Source: Streptomyces aureocirculatus
GTDB taxonomy: Bacteria; Actinomycetota; Actinomycetes; Streptomycetales; Streptomycetaceae
Reading direction: 5' to 3'
Assembly: GCF_000720475.1 (NCBI RefSeq)
Contig: NZ_JOAP01000005.1
Coordinates: 310,001 to 374,000 of the forward strand
Length of the DNA stretch: 64,000 bases
In this document: positions 15,880 to 25,010 of the stretch, in pieces
How the letters are laid out: every line of letters starts with the position of its first letter
Position numbering within the stretch: the first letter of the stretch is position 1
Position numbers and translations under genes: made by a program
The notes under the pieces: model-generated
Told to the model about the DNA's origin: nothing
Database searches by the model: none
What the model saw: the letters and a program-made list of their open reading frames with translations, nothing else

Positions 15880-18090
15880 TCAACTGTGCGGACCCTGCGC
15901 CTGTTCACGGATCTTCTGGGACAACTGCGGCGGCATCGGCTCGTGCCGGGCGTAGTTCCGGCTGAAACGGGCGGTGCCTTGTGAAAGGGACCGCAGGTCG
16001 ACGGCGTATCTGCCGATCTCGATCTCGGGGACCTCGGCCCGCACCACCGTGCGCCCGCCGGGGGCCTGTTCGGTGCCGACGACCCGGCCGCGCCGCCCCG
16101 AGAGGTCGCTCATCACCGAGCCGACGTGTTCGTCGGCGACGAGGACCTGCACCTCGGCGACCGGTTCGAGCAGATGGATGGTGGCGTCGCCCGCCGCCTC
16201 CCGCAGCGCGAGGGCGCCAGCCGTCTGGAAGGCGGCGTCGGAGGAGTCCACGGAGTGCGCCTTGCCGTCGAGCAGCGTGACGCGCACGTCGATCAGCGGG
16301 TAGCCCGCCGCGACGCCCTTGGCCGCCTGGGCGCGGACGCCCTTCTCGACGGACGGGATGAATTGCCGCGGCACCGCACCGCCCACGACCTTGTCGACGA
16401 ACTCGATGCCGCTGCCGCCCGGCAGCGGCTCCACCTCGATCTCGCAGATGGCGAACTGGCCGTGGCCGCCGGACTGCTTCACATGACGGCCGCGGCCCGT
16501 CGACCTGCTCGCGAACGTCTCGCGCAGGGAGACCTTGTGCGGCACCAGGTCGACCTGCACTCCGTAGCGGTTGCGCAGCCGCTCCAAGGCGACGTCGGCG
16601 TGCGCCTCACCGAGGCACCACAGGACCACCTGGTGGGTGTTCTGGTTCTGTTCGAGCCGCATGGTGGGGTCCTCGGCCACCAGCCGGGAGAGGCCCTGCG
16701 ACAGCTTGTCCTCGTCGGCCTTGCTGTGCGCCTGGATGGCGAGCGGCAGCAGTGGGTCGGGCATGTCCCAGGGCTCCATCAGGAGCGGGTCGTCCTTGGC
16801 GGACAAGGTGTCGCCGGTCTCGGCGCGGCTGAGTTTGGCCACACAGGCCAGGTCGCCGGCGATGCACTGGCTGAGTGTGCGCTGCTGTTTGCCGAAGGGC
16901 GAGGACAGGGCGCCCACGCGCTCGTCCACATCGTGATCCTCGTGGCCGCGGTCCGCCAGGCCGTGCCCGGAGACGTGCACCGTCTCGTCCGGGCGCAGGG
17001 TCCCGGAGAACACGCGGACCAGCGATATCCGGCCGACGTACGGGTCGGAGGCGGTCTTCACGACCTCCGCGGCCAGGGGGCCCTGGGGGTCGCAGGTGAG
17101 GGCGGGGCGGGGTTTGCCCGCGGGGGTGGTGACGGCCGGGGCGGGGTGCTCGAGGGGGGTCGGGAAGCCGCCCGTGATCAGGTCGAGCAGTTCCACGGTG
17201 CCGATGCCCTGGCGGGCGCCCTCGGCGGCGGGCGCGGCGGCGAGCACCGGGTGGAAGATGCCGCGTGCGACGGCGTGCTCCAGGTCCTGGACGAGCGTCT
17301 CGTAGTCGATGTCCGCACCGCCGAGGTAGCGGTCCATCAAGGACTCGTCCTCGCTCTCGGCGATGATCCCCTCGATGAGCTTGTTGCGCGCCTCCTGGAT
17401 GACGGGCAACTGGTCGGGGCCCGGTTCGGACTCCTTGCGTTCGCCCGACGCGTAGTCGAAGACCCGCTGCGAGAGCAGCCCGATCAGACCGGTCACCGGA
17501 GCGTGCCCGTCGGGGCCCTGCTCGCCGTACAGCGGCAGGTACAGCGGCAGGACGGCGTCGGGGTCGTCGGCCCCGAAGGCCTCGGCGCAGGAGCGCGTCA
17601 TCTCCGCGAAGTCGGAGCGCGCGGTCTCCAGGTGCGTGATCACGATGGCCCGTGGCATGCCGACCGCCGCGCACTCCTCCCACACCATGCGGGTCGCGCC
17701 GCCGATGCCCTCGGCGCCCTCGGCCGCCGAGACCACGAAAAGGGCCGCGTCCGCGGCGCGCAGACCGGCCCTCAGCTCACCGACGAAGTCGGCGTATCCC
17801 GGAGTGTCCAGGACATTGATTTTGTAGCCACCCCATTCGACGGGTACGAGGGAAAGCTGTACCGAACGTTGCTGGCGGTGCTCGATGTCGTCGTAGTCGG
17901 AGACCGAGGTGCCGTCCTCCACCCGGCCCGCCCGGTTCACCGCCCCCGCGGTCAGCGCGAGGGCTTCCATCAGGGTCGTCTTGCCCGATCCGCTGTGGCC
18001 GACCAGCACCACATTCCGTACGGACGCGGGGTGGTCGGCCGTCGCTGCCCTGCCGGCGGCTCCGGGGTGTGCGTTCGCCTTGTCGCCCAT
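15880..18090 (-). CDS. EF-G-like translational GTPase paralogue (EF-G2 type)
   Basis: 736 residues with the full EF-G layout: G domain, domain II, and C-terminal domains III-V (QSGGHGQFAICEIEVEPL and the final GHLRGRRG-like GRRGRVVGTEQ). The P-loop is GHSGSGKT (31-38). However, the G3 motif reads DTPGYADF instead of DTPGHVDF, so the catalytic histidine is Tyr99, and the G4 NKxD motif is THLE (152-155). Switch I has RSVQL where EF-G has RGITI. These changes suggest little or no GTP hydrolysis; mycobacterial EF-G2 was reported to bind GTP without ribosome-dependent GTPase activity. ATG 18090 follows GGGAGG. It is divergent from pgsA. Normal fusA must be elsewhere. Confidence 0.88.
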   Translation of the reverse strand: MGDKANAHPGAAGRAATADHPASVRNVVLVGHSGSGKTTLMEALALTAGAVNRAGRVEDGTSVSDYDDIEHRQQRSVQLSLVPVEWGGYKINVLDTPGYADFVGELRAGLRAADAALFVVSAAEGAEGIGGATRMVWEECAAVGMPRAIVITHLETARSDFAEMTRSCAEAFGADDPDAVLPLYLPLYGEQGPDGHAPVTGLIGLLSQRVFDYASGERKESEPGPDQLPVIQEARNKLIEGIIAESEDESLMDRYLGGADIDYETLVQDLEHAVARGIFHPVLAAAPAAEGARQGIGTVELLDLITGGFPTPLEHPAPAVTTPAGKPRPALTCDPQGPLAAEVVKTASDPYVGRISLVRVFSGTLRPDETVHVSGHGLADRGHEDHDVDERVGALSSPFGKQQRTLSQCIAGDLACVAKLSRAETGDTLSAKDDPLLMEPWDMPDPLLPLAIQAHSKADEDKLSQGLSRLVAEDPTMRLEQNQNTHQVVLWCLGEAHADVALERLRNRYGVQVDLVPHKVSLRETFASRSTGRGRHVKQSGGHGQFAICEIEVEPLPGGSGIEFVDKVVGGAVPRQFIPSVEKGVRAQAAKGVAAGYPLIDVRVTLLDGKAHSVDSSDAAFQTAGALALREAAGDATIHLLEPVAEVQVLVADEHVGSVMSDLSGRRGRVVGTEQAPGGRTVVRAEVPEIEIGRYAVDLRSLSQGTARFSRNYARHEPMPPQLSQKIREQAQGPHS

Positions 18091-18351
18091 GCCTTGGCCT
18101 CCCGGTCGTGCGCATGGCTGAGGAGGCGCAGCCCCCTCAGGGATGCTGGCTGTGCGCGGACGCACGGGACCCGAGCGTGCGGGGGCGGCTCCGGCGACGC
18201 CCGCGGTGCTTTCGAGCTTTGCACCCGTGTCACGGTGCGTCCATACGTCGTACGCGATCGTGAGGGGGCGAGCCGGGGTGCCGCGGGCGTGACTACGATG
18301 GGCCAGCCGGTGGCCAACGGGGCCGCCAGGGCACCGACCCTCGGGAAGGCC

Positions 18352-19026
18352 ATGCTGAACAAGTACGCGCGTGCATTCTTCACGCGTGTCCTCACACCGT
18401 TCGCCGCGTTTCTCATCCGCCGCGGGGTCAGCCCCGACACGGTCACGTTCATCGGTACGGCCGGTGTGGTCGCGGGAGCGCTGGTCTTCTATCCCCGGGG
18501 CGAGTTCTTCTGGGGCACGGTCGTCATCACCCTGTTCGTGTTCTCGGACCTGATCGACGGCAACATGGCGCGCCAGCTCGGCCGCTCCAGCCGGTGGGGC
18601 GCGTTCCTCGACTCGACCCTCGACCGGGTCGCCGACGGCGCGATCTTCGGCGGCTTCGCGCTCTGGTACGCGGGCCGCGGCGACGACAACGTGCTGTGCG
18701 CGGTGACGCTCTTCTGCCTGGCCAGCGGTCAGGTCGTGTCGTACACGAAGGCGCGCGGCGAGGCCATCGGCCTTCCTGTGGCCGTCAACGGTCTGGTGGA
18801 GCGCGCCGAGCGGCTTGTGATCTCGCTGGTCGCCGCGGGCCTCGCCGGGCTGCACAAGTTCGGCGTGCCCGGCATCGACGTGTTGCTGCCCATCGCGCTG
18901 TGGATCGTCGCCGTCGGCAGCCTCGTCACGCTCGTCCAGCGGGTGGTGACCGTGCGCAGGGAGTCCGCGGAAGCGGACCAGGAGGCCGCGCGGGAGGCGC
19001 CGCAGCAGAGCGAGGCGGCTTCATGA
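18352..19026 (+). CDS. pgsA: CDP-alcohol phosphatidyltransferase, probable phosphatidylinositol phosphate synthase
   Basis: 224 residues (from ATG 18352) with several transmembrane helices and the CDP-alcohol phosphatidyltransferase signature DGNMAR-x8-G-x3-D-x3-D (within residues 65-88). In mycobacteria the gene between the HIT protein and the acyltransferase makes phosphatidylinositol (phosphate) from CDP-diacylglycerol and inositol (phosphate), and the gene order here supports the same role. GTG 18289 or ATG 18298 in the same frame would add about 20 residues; conserved sequence begins at MLNKYARAFF, so 18352 is preferred with moderate certainty. It overlaps the next gene by 4 bp (ATGA). 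Confidence 0.9.
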   Translation: MLNKYARAFFTRVLTPFAAFLIRRGVSPDTVTFIGTAGVVAGALVFYPRGEFFWGTVVITLFVFSDLIDGNMARQLGRSSRWGAFLDSTLDRVADGAIFGGFALWYAGRGDDNVLCAVTLFCLASGQVVSYTKARGEAIGLPVAVNGLVERAERLVISLVAAGLAGLHKFGVPGIDVLLPIALWIVAVGSLVTLVQRVVTVRRESAEADQEAAREAPQQSEAAS

Positions 19027-20084
19027 GCGCCGCCACGGACAAGCTCACGGACGCGCTGTACGGCGTCGGCTGGAGCACGCTCAAGAAGCTGCCGGAGCCC
19101 GCCGCCGTGCGCCTCGGCCGCACCATCGCCGACCTGGCGTGGAAGCGGCGGGGCAAGGGCGTGCTGCGCCTTGAGGCGAACTACGCGCGCGTGGTGCCCG
19201 ACGCGAGCCCCGCACGCCTGGCCGAGCTCTCCAAGGCGGGCATGCGCTCGTACATGCGGTACTGGATGGAGTCCTTCCGGCTCCCGGCCTGGAGCAAGGA
19301 CCGCATCCGCAACGGCTTCTCCGGGCAGGACATGCACCGCCTGACCGAAGGCCTGGCGGCGGGCAAGGGAGTCGTCGTCGCGCTCCCGCACCTGGGCAAC
19401 TGGGACCTGGCCGGGGCGTGGTTGACCACGAAGCTGGAGATCCCGTTCACGACCGTGCAGGAGCGGCAGAAGCCCGAGTCGCTGTACGACCGTTTCGTCG
19501 CCTACCGCAGCGGCCTCGGCATGGAGGTCCTGCCGCACACCGGCGGCTCGGCCTTCGGGACGCTGGCCCGGCGGCTGCGCGCCGGGGGCGTTGTCTGCCT
19601 GGTCGCCGACCGTGATCTCTCGGCGTCCGGCGTCGAGGTGAAGTTCTTCGGCGAGAGCGCGCGCATGCCCGCGGGCCCCGCCGCGCTCGCCCAGCACACC
19701 GGTGCGGTGCTGCTGCCCGTGACGCTCTGGTACGACGATTCGCCAGTCATGCGGGGCCGCGTGCACCCGCCGGTCGAGGTGCCCGAGACGGGGACGCGCG
19801 CGGAGAAGACGGCCGCCATGACGCAGGCACTCGCCGACGCCTTCGCCACGGGCATCGCCGAGCATCCCGAGGACTGGCACATGCTGCAGCACCTGTGGCT
19901 GGCCGACCTGGACCCGTCGAAGGCACCCACTACGGAGGCTGCCGCTACGAAGCGGCCCGCTACGGAGGCGCCCTCTCCGAAGGCGGCCTCTCCGAAGGCG
20001 ACGCCGCCCGGACCGTCGTCCCCGTCCTCAGGGGCGCCGCCCGCATCGACGTCTCCGGAGACGACGGCCGAGGGGACACCGTGA
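19023..20084 (+). CDS. Lipid acyltransferase of the HtrB/PatA type (PIM acyltransferase)
   Basis: 353 residues of the lysophospholipid acyltransferase family. The catalytic H-x4-D is HLGNWD, followed by family blocks VQERQKPESLYDRF, LVADRDLSASGVEVKFFG and a C-terminal HPEDWHMLQHLW. In mycobacteria the enzyme at this position (PatA) acylates the mannose of phosphatidylinositol mannosides. Start and stop overlap both neighbours (ATGA and GTGA), so pgsA, this gene and pimA are translationally coupled. The last 60 residues are a low-complexity Ala/Pro/Thr/Ser tail beyond the conserved domain. Confidence 0.9.
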   Translation: MSAATDKLTDALYGVGWSTLKKLPEPAAVRLGRTIADLAWKRRGKGVLRLEANYARVVPDASPARLAELSKAGMRSYMRYWMESFRLPAWSKDRIRNGFSGQDMHRLTEGLAAGKGVVVALPHLGNWDLAGAWLTTKLEIPFTTVQERQKPESLYDRFVAYRSGLGMEVLPHTGGSAFGTLARRLRAGGVVCLVADRDLSASGVEVKFFGESARMPAGPAALAQHTGAVLLPVTLWYDDSPVMRGRVHPPVEVPETGTRAEKTAAMTQALADAFATGIAEHPEDWHMLQHLWLADLDPSKAPTTEAAATKRPATEAPSPKAASPKATPPGPSSPSSGAPPASTSPETTAEGTP

Positions 20085-21247
20085 AGGTAGGCATCGTCTG
20101 CCCCTACTCGTGGGACGTCCCGGGCGGCGTCCAGTTCCACATCCGTGATCTGGCGGAGCACCTCGTCCGCCTCGGGCATGAGGTCTCCGTACTCGCCCCC
20201 GCCGATGACGAGACCCCCCTGCCGCCGTACGTGGTGTCGGCGGGGCGAGCCGTTCCCGTTCCGTACAACGGCTCGGTGGCACGGCTGAACTTCGGATTCA
20301 TCTCGGCCGCGCGCGTCCGGCGCTGGCTGCACGACGGCACCTTCGACGTGGTCCACATCCACGAGCCGACGTCGCCGTCGCTCGGTCTGCTCACGTGCTG
20401 GGCGGCGCAGGGGCCGATCGTCGCCACGTTCCACACCTCCAACCCGCGCTCACGGGCCATGATCGCGGCGTATCCGATCCTGCAGCCCGCCCTGGAGAAG
20501 ATCAGCGCGCGGATCGCGGTCAGCGAGTACGCGCGCCGCACCCTGGTGGAGCACCTCGGCGGCGACGCGGTGGTCATCCCGAACGGTGTCGACGTCGACT
20601 TCTTCGCCCGCGCCGAGCCCAAGGCCGAGTGGCAGGGGGAGACGATCGGCTTCATCGGGCGGATCGACGAGCCCCGCAAGGGCCTGCCCGTCCTGATGCG
20701 CGCCCTCCCGCGGATCTTCGAGGAGCGGCCCGGGGCCCGCCTCCTGGTGGCGGGGCGCGGCGACGAGGAGGAGGCCGTGGCCTCCCTGCCCGCCGAGCTG
20801 CGCTCCCGGGTGGAGTTCCTCGGCATGGTCACCGACGAGGACAAGGCGCGTCTGCTGCGCAGCGTCGATGTGTACGTCGCCCCGAACACCGGCGGCGAGA
20901 GCTTCGGGATCATCCTGGTCGAGGCGATGTCCGCGGGCGCGCCCGTGCTCGCCAGTGACCTGGACGCCTTCGCCCAGGTCCTCGACCAGGGCGCGGCCGG
21001 CGACCTGTTCGCCAACGAGGACGCGGACTCCCTGGCCGACGCGGCCGTACGACTCCTGAGCGACACCGACCGCCGCACCGAACTCCGCGAGCGCGGCAGC
21101 AAGCACGTGCGCCGCTTCGACTGGGCGACGGTGGGCGCGGACATCCTCTCCGTGTACGAGACCGTGACCGACGGCGCGACAGCGGTGGCCGCGGACGAAC
21201 GCACGAGCCTGCGCGCAAGATTCGGCCTGGCCAAGGACAAGCTGTAG
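20081..21247 (+). CDS. pimA: Phosphatidylinositol alpha-mannosyltransferase PimA-like GT4
   Basis: 388-residue GT-B glycosyltransferase of family 4. The N-terminal domain starts VGIVCPYSWDVPGGVQFHIRDLAEHL, the hallmark of PimA, which transfers mannose from GDP-mannose to the inositol of phosphatidylinositol at the inner membrane face. The C-terminal domain has FIGRIDEPRKGLPVLM and the E-x7-E donor-site motif in GESFGIILVEAMSAG. GTG 20081 overlaps the preceding stop. It ends the pgsA-acyltransferase-pimA operon and is followed by a tandem repeat array. Confidence 0.93.
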   Translation: MKVGIVCPYSWDVPGGVQFHIRDLAEHLVRLGHEVSVLAPADDETPLPPYVVSAGRAVPVPYNGSVARLNFGFISAARVRRWLHDGTFDVVHIHEPTSPSLGLLTCWAAQGPIVATFHTSNPRSRAMIAAYPILQPALEKISARIAVSEYARRTLVEHLGGDAVVIPNGVDVDFFARAEPKAEWQGETIGFIGRIDEPRKGLPVLMRALPRIFEERPGARLLVAGRGDEEEAVASLPAELRSRVEFLGMVTDEDKARLLRSVDVYVAPNTGGESFGIILVEAMSAGAPVLASDLDAFAQVLDQGAAGDLFANEDADSLADAAVRLLSDTDRRTELRERGSKHVRRFDWATVGADILSVYETVTDGATAVAADERTSLRARFGLAKDKL

Positions 21248-21315
21248 CCCGCCGGACACGCTGCGGCTGGTTGCTAGCGGGCCACCGACACCCGCCCCGC
21301 CGCTACAGCAGGAAC

Positions 21316-21665
21316 CCGGAGCCCGCCAACACCCGCTCCGGCGTCCAAGCACGAGTTCCGGGCCCGCCAACAGCCGGTCCGGCACTCAAGGACGAACCTA
21401 GAGGCCCCAACAGCCCGCCCGGCGCACAGGACGAACCCGAAGGCCCCCAACAGCCCGTCCGGCGTTTGAGGACGTTGAGGACGAGCCCGGAGGGCGACAA
21501 AGGCCGGTCCGGCGTCTGAGGACGAGTCCGGAGGCAGCCAACAGCCCGTCCGGCGCTCAAGGTCGAACCGGGAGGCCCTCAACAGCCCGTCCGGCGTTTG
21601 AGGACGAGCCCGAAGGGCGACAAAAGCCCGTCCGGCGATTGAGGACGAGGCCGAAGGCCGACAAA
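21316..21665. repeat. Eight-unit 40/41-bp tandem repeat array
   Basis: Units with the core GTCCGGCG, preceded by CAACAGCCC and followed by TTGAGGACGAGCCCGAAGG, recur with cores near 21336, 21377, 21417, 21457, 21507, 21548, 21589 and 21630. Spacing is 40-41 bp except one 50-bp step caused by an extra GAGGACGTT. Units differ by a few substitutions. The core resembles a dispersed GTCCGGCGTTTGAGGAC element that I recall from many Streptomyces intergenic regions. It fills most of the 511-bp gap after pimA. Reading frames through it are repeat artefacts. Confidence 0.9.
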
Positions 21666-21758
21666 CGGGACCTGAGGGGCCAAGGGGCCGAGGGGCACAG
21701 GGCCAGGGGCCAACAGCCCCGAACCGCCCAAGGCGCCCCCGCCAGATACGGTGCGGGG

Positions 21759-22304
21759 GTGACCTCCACGTTGATCTGGATCGCCGTCGCCCTGCTCGCG
21801 ATCGGCCTCTACCTGAGCTGGACCGCGGGCCGCCTGGACCGCCTGCACGCCCGCATCGACGCGGCCCGCGCCGCCCTCGACGCGCAACTGCTGCGCCGTG
21901 CCTCCGTCACCCAGGAGCTGGCCACCTCCGGCATGCTCGACCCGGCCGCGTCCATCGTCCTGTACGAGGCGTCGCACGCGGCACGGCAGGCGGAGGAGGA
22001 GCACCGCGAGGTCGCCGAGAGCGAGTTGAGCCAGGCGCTGCGTGCCGTCTTCGAGGAGGCGGAACAGGTCGAGGCGGTCAGGGAGGCCCCGGGCGGCGAA
22101 GAGGCCGCCGACGAACTGGGCCAGGCGGTCCGCCGCGTCCCCATGGCCCGCCGCTTCCACAACGACTCCGTACGCGCGGCCCGCGCCCTGCGCCGCCACC
22201 GCACGGTCCGCTGGTTCCACCTCGCCGGGCACGCGCCGTTCCCGATGGCCTTCGAGATGGACGACGTGGCACCGGCGGCCCTCGCGGACCGCCCCGGGAC
22301 GTAA
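21759..22304 (+). CDS. Membrane-anchored helical protein, LemA-like
   Basis: 181 residues: one N-terminal transmembrane helix (LIWIAVALLAIGLYLSW), then a heptad-like stretch AGRLDRLHARIDAARAALDAQLLRRASVTQEL that recalls LemA and a conserved ARRFHNDSVR block near residue 130. GTG 21759 is 6 nt after TACGGT, so it may be leaderless. From memory, the mycobacterial gene following pimA encodes a similar N-terminal region fused to a NUDIX hydrolase; here the NUDIX domain is absent and the protein simply ends. Function unknown. Confidence 0.72.
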   Translation: MTSTLIWIAVALLAIGLYLSWTAGRLDRLHARIDAARAALDAQLLRRASVTQELATSGMLDPAASIVLYEASHAARQAEEEHREVAESELSQALRAVFEEAEQVEAVREAPGGEEAADELGQAVRRVPMARRFHNDSVRAARALRRHRTVRWFHLAGHAPFPMAFEMDDVAPAALADRPGT

Positions 22305-22479
22305 CCGGCGGCGGCAAAACGATCCACAGCCTCACCATTGGCCCTTGCAGTGGCCTGGTCCCGGAACGTTTCCTCAGTACTGCGGGAAACACCACGGAAG
22401 CCGAACGCAGGATGTCATCGCGTTCGTCCCGGTCCCGGTTCCCGCGGCCCCAGCCTTCGTCACCGAGTGAGGTCACCCC

Positions 22480-23403
22480 GTGTCCAGCACGCCCCCCAGC
22501 ACCCCCAAGACCGCCGAGGACACCGCCGTCGGCACCGCCCGCGTCAAGCGCGGCATGGCCGAACAGCTCAAGGGCGGCGTGATCATGGACGTCGTGACGC
22601 CGGAGCAGGCGAAGATCGCCGAGGACGCCGGCGCCGTCGCCGTCATGGCCCTGGAGCGGGTTCCCGCCGACATCCGCAAGGACGGCGGCGTGGCCCGGAT
22701 GTCCGACCCGGACATGATCGAGGGCATCATCGAGGCCGTGTCCATCCCCGTGATGGCCAAGTCGCGGATCGGCCACTTCGTGGAGGCCCAGGTCCTGCAG
22801 TCCCTCGGCGTCGACTACATCGACGAGTCGGAGGTCCTGACCCCGGCCGACGAGGTCAACCACTCCGACAAGTTCGCCTTCACCACGCCGTTCGTCTGTG
22901 GCGCCACCAACCTGGGCGAGGCCCTGCGCCGCATCGCCGAGGGCGCCGCGATGATCCGCTCCAAGGGCGAGGCCGGCACCGGCAACGTCGTCGAGGCCGT
23001 CCGCCACCTGCGCCAGATCAAGAACGAGATCGCCAGGCTGCGTGGCTTCGACAACAACGAGCTGTACGCCGCCGCCAAGGACCTCCGCGCCCCCTACGAG
23101 CTCGTCAAGGAGGTCTCCGAGCTCGGCAGGCTGCCCGTGGTCCTGTTCTCCGCCGGTGGCGTCGCCACCCCCGCCGACGCCGCTCTGATGCGTCAGCTCG
23201 GCGCCGAGGGCGTGTTCGTGGGCTCCGGCATCTTCAAGTCCGGCGACCCGGCCAAGCGCGCCGCCGCCATCGTGAAGGCCACCACCTTCTACGACGACCC
23301 CAAGATCATCGCGGACGCCTCCCGGAACCTGGGTGAGGCCATGGTCGGCATCAACTGCGACACCCTGCCCGAGGCCGAGCGCTACGCGAACCGCGGCTGG
23401 TAA
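22480..23403 (+). CDS. pdxS: Pyridoxal 5'-phosphate synthase, synthase subunit PdxS
   Basis: 307-residue TIM-barrel subunit that builds PLP from ribose 5-phosphate, glyceraldehyde 3-phosphate and ammonia supplied by PdxT. It is about 15 residues longer at the N-terminus than typical PdxS. The catalytic lysines are in MAKSRIGHF and [10 protein letters not shown]; the phosphate loop is in [16 protein letters not shown] 22480 was chosen by weak AGG spacing and by the conserved core that starts at [13 protein letters not shown]. It is followed after 3 bp by pdxT. The 175-bp leader contains a 6-bp hairpin at 22378-22400, but no clear binding site. Confidence 0.97.
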   Translation: MSSTPPSTPKTAEDTAVGTARVKRGMAEQLKGGVIMDVVTPEQAKIAEDAGAVAVMALERVPADIRKDGGVARMSDPDMIEGIIEAVSIPVMAKSRIGHFVEAQVLQSLGVDYIDESEVLTPADEVNHSDKFAFTTPFVCGATNLGEALRRIAEGAAMIRSKGEAGTGNVVEAVRHLRQIKNEIARLRGFDNNELYAAAKDLRAPYELVKEVSELGRLPVVLFSAGGVATPADAALMRQLGAEGVFVGSGIFKSGDPAKRAAAIVKATTFYDDPKIIADASRNLGEAMVGINCDTLPEAERYANRGW

Positions 23404-23406
23404 CCC

Positions 23407-24015
23407 ATGAACGACACCCCCGTGGTGGGCGTCCTGGCACTCCAGGGCGACGTGCGGGAGCACCTCATCGCCCTGGCCGCGGCGGACGCCGTGGCCAGGC
23501 CGGTGCGGCGCCCCGAGGAGCTCGCCGAGGTCGACGGCCTCGTCATCCCTGGCGGCGAGTCGACCACCATCTCCAAGCTGGCGGTGCTCTTCGGCCTGCT
23601 CGAACCCCTTCGCGCGCGCGTGCGTGACGGCCTGCCGGTGTACGGCACCTGCGCGGGCATGATCCTGCTCGCCGACAAGATCCTCGATCCCCGCTCGGGG
23701 CAGGAGACGGTCGGCGGCATCGACATGATCGTGCGCCGCAACGCCTTCGGGCGGCAGAACGAGTCCTTCGAGTCGGCGGTGGACGTCAAGGGCATCGAGG
23801 GCGACCCTGTGGAGGGCGTCTTCATCCGCGCCCCCTGGGTGGAGTCGGTCGGCGCAGCCGTCGACGTGCTCGCCGAGCACGAGGGACACATCGTCGCCGT
23901 ACGCCAGGGCGACGTGCTCGCGACGTCCTTCCACCCCGAGCTGACGGGGGACCACAGGGTGCACGCCCTTTTTGTGGACATGGTCCGGGCGAAGCAGCCG
24001 ACGCGATACTTGTAG
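23407..24015 (+). CDS. pdxT: Pyridoxal 5'-phosphate synthase, glutaminase subunit PdxT
   Basis: 202-residue class I glutamine amidotransferase that hydrolyses glutamine and channels ammonia to Pdx[12 protein letters not shown] is the oxyanion loop, the nucleophilic Cys is in [11 protein letters not shown], and the His-Glu pair is in TSFHPELT. It lies 3 bp after pdxS in one operon. Its final codons carry a TAGGAT hexamer (24013-24018) that may be a promoter element for yebC. Confidence 0.97.
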   Translation: MNDTPVVGVLALQGDVREHLIALAAADAVARPVRRPEELAEVDGLVIPGGESTTISKLAVLFGLLEPLRARVRDGLPVYGTCAGMILLADKILDPRSGQETVGGIDMIVRRNAFGRQNESFESAVDVKGIEGDPVEGVFIRAPWVESVGAAVDVLAEHEGHIVAVRQGDVLATSFHPELTGDHRVHALFVDMVRAKQPTRYL

Positions 24016-24063
24016 GATCTCTGGCGTTCGTACTGAGGTGGGTTACGCGAAGGAGACAGGCAG

Positions 24064-24816
24064 ATGTCCGGCCACTCTAAATGGGCTACGACGAAGCACA
24101 AGAAGGCCGTGATCGACGCCAAGCGCGGCAAGCTCTTCGCGAAGCTGATCAAGAACATCGAGGTCGCGGCGCGGACCGGCGGCGCGGACGTCGAGGGCAA
24201 CCCGACGCTCTTCGACGCCATCCAGAAGGCCAAGAAGAGCTCGGTCCCGAACAAGAACATCGACTCCGCGGTCAAGCGCGGCGCCGGTCTCGAAGCCGGT
24301 GGCGCCGACTACGAGACGATCATGTACGAGGGCTACGGCCCGAACGGGGTCGCGGTGCTCATCGAGTGCCTGACCGACAACCGCAACCGCGCGGCCTCCG
24401 ACGTGCGTGTCGCGATGACCCGCAACGGCGGCTCCATGGCCGACCCGGGCTCCGTGTCGTACCTCTTCAACCGCAAGGGCGTCGTGATCGTCCCCAAGGG
24501 TGAGCTGGGCGAGGACGACGTCCTCGGCGCCGTCCTGGACGCCGGTGCCGAAGAGGTCAACGACCTCGGTGAGTCCTTCGAGGTGCTGAGCGAGGCCACC
24601 GACCTGGTCGCGGTGCGCACCGCGCTCCAGGAGGCCGGGATCGACTACGACTCGGCCGACGCCAACTTCGTCCCGACCATGCAGGTCGAGCTGGACGAGG
24701 AGGGCGCCCGCAAGATCTTCAAGCTCATCGACGCCCTGGAGGACAGCGACGACGTGCAGAACGTCTTCGCCAACTTCGATGTGTCCGACGATGTCATGGC
24801 CAAGGTCGACGCGTAG
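24064..24816 (+). CDS. YebC/PmpR-family regulator
   Basis: 250 residues starting [23 protein letters not shown], the invariant N-terminus of the YebC family. Family members were described as DNA-binding regulators, and more recent work links some to resolution of ribosome stalling at proline stretches. The three-domain layout and length are standard. The start follows AAGGAG. It precedes ruvCAB as in many bacteria, separated by two hairpins. Confidence 0.95.
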   Translation: MSGHSKWATTKHKKAVIDAKRGKLFAKLIKNIEVAARTGGADVEGNPTLFDAIQKAKKSSVPNKNIDSAVKRGAGLEAGGADYETIMYEGYGPNGVAVLIECLTDNRNRAASDVRVAMTRNGGSMADPGSVSYLFNRKGVVIVPKGELGEDDVLGAVLDAGAEEVNDLGESFEVLSEATDLVAVRTALQEAGIDYDSADANFVPTMQVELDEEGARKIFKLIDALEDSDDVQNVFANFDVSDDVMAKVDA

Positions 24817-24905
24817 GCGCTCCGCTGGGCTTTCGTGATCCGGCGGCTGTCGGCCGTCCGTAGTTGCTCGCGCCCCGCGGCGCAGCCGCAACTCGATACT
24901 GACCC

Positions 24906-24956
24906 GCGCCCCTACGGGGCGCCCATGGGCCGACGGGACACACCCCGTCGGCCCAT
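24906..24956 (+). terminator. Double hairpin between yebC and ruvC
   Basis: The first stem is 7 bp (24906-24912 with 24916-24922, loop TAC); the second is 13 bp (24925-24937 with 24944-24956, loop 6 nt). Both are perfect and nearly adjacent, without a U tract. They probably end the yebC transcript. Confidence 0.75.
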
Positions 24957-25010
24957 CGCGTTGTCAGAGGGACCCGATAACCTGCATGGACAGGCGATGG
25001 GAGGGGTCAC

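Noticed and set aside
21274..21582. Several short open frames through the tandem repeat
   Set aside because: They merely reflect the repeated 40-bp sequence in different frames and have no ribosome-binding site or conserved domain.
21316..21665. CRISPR array
   Set aside because: The units are contiguous and similar throughout, with no unique spacers between short identical repeats and no cas genes nearby.
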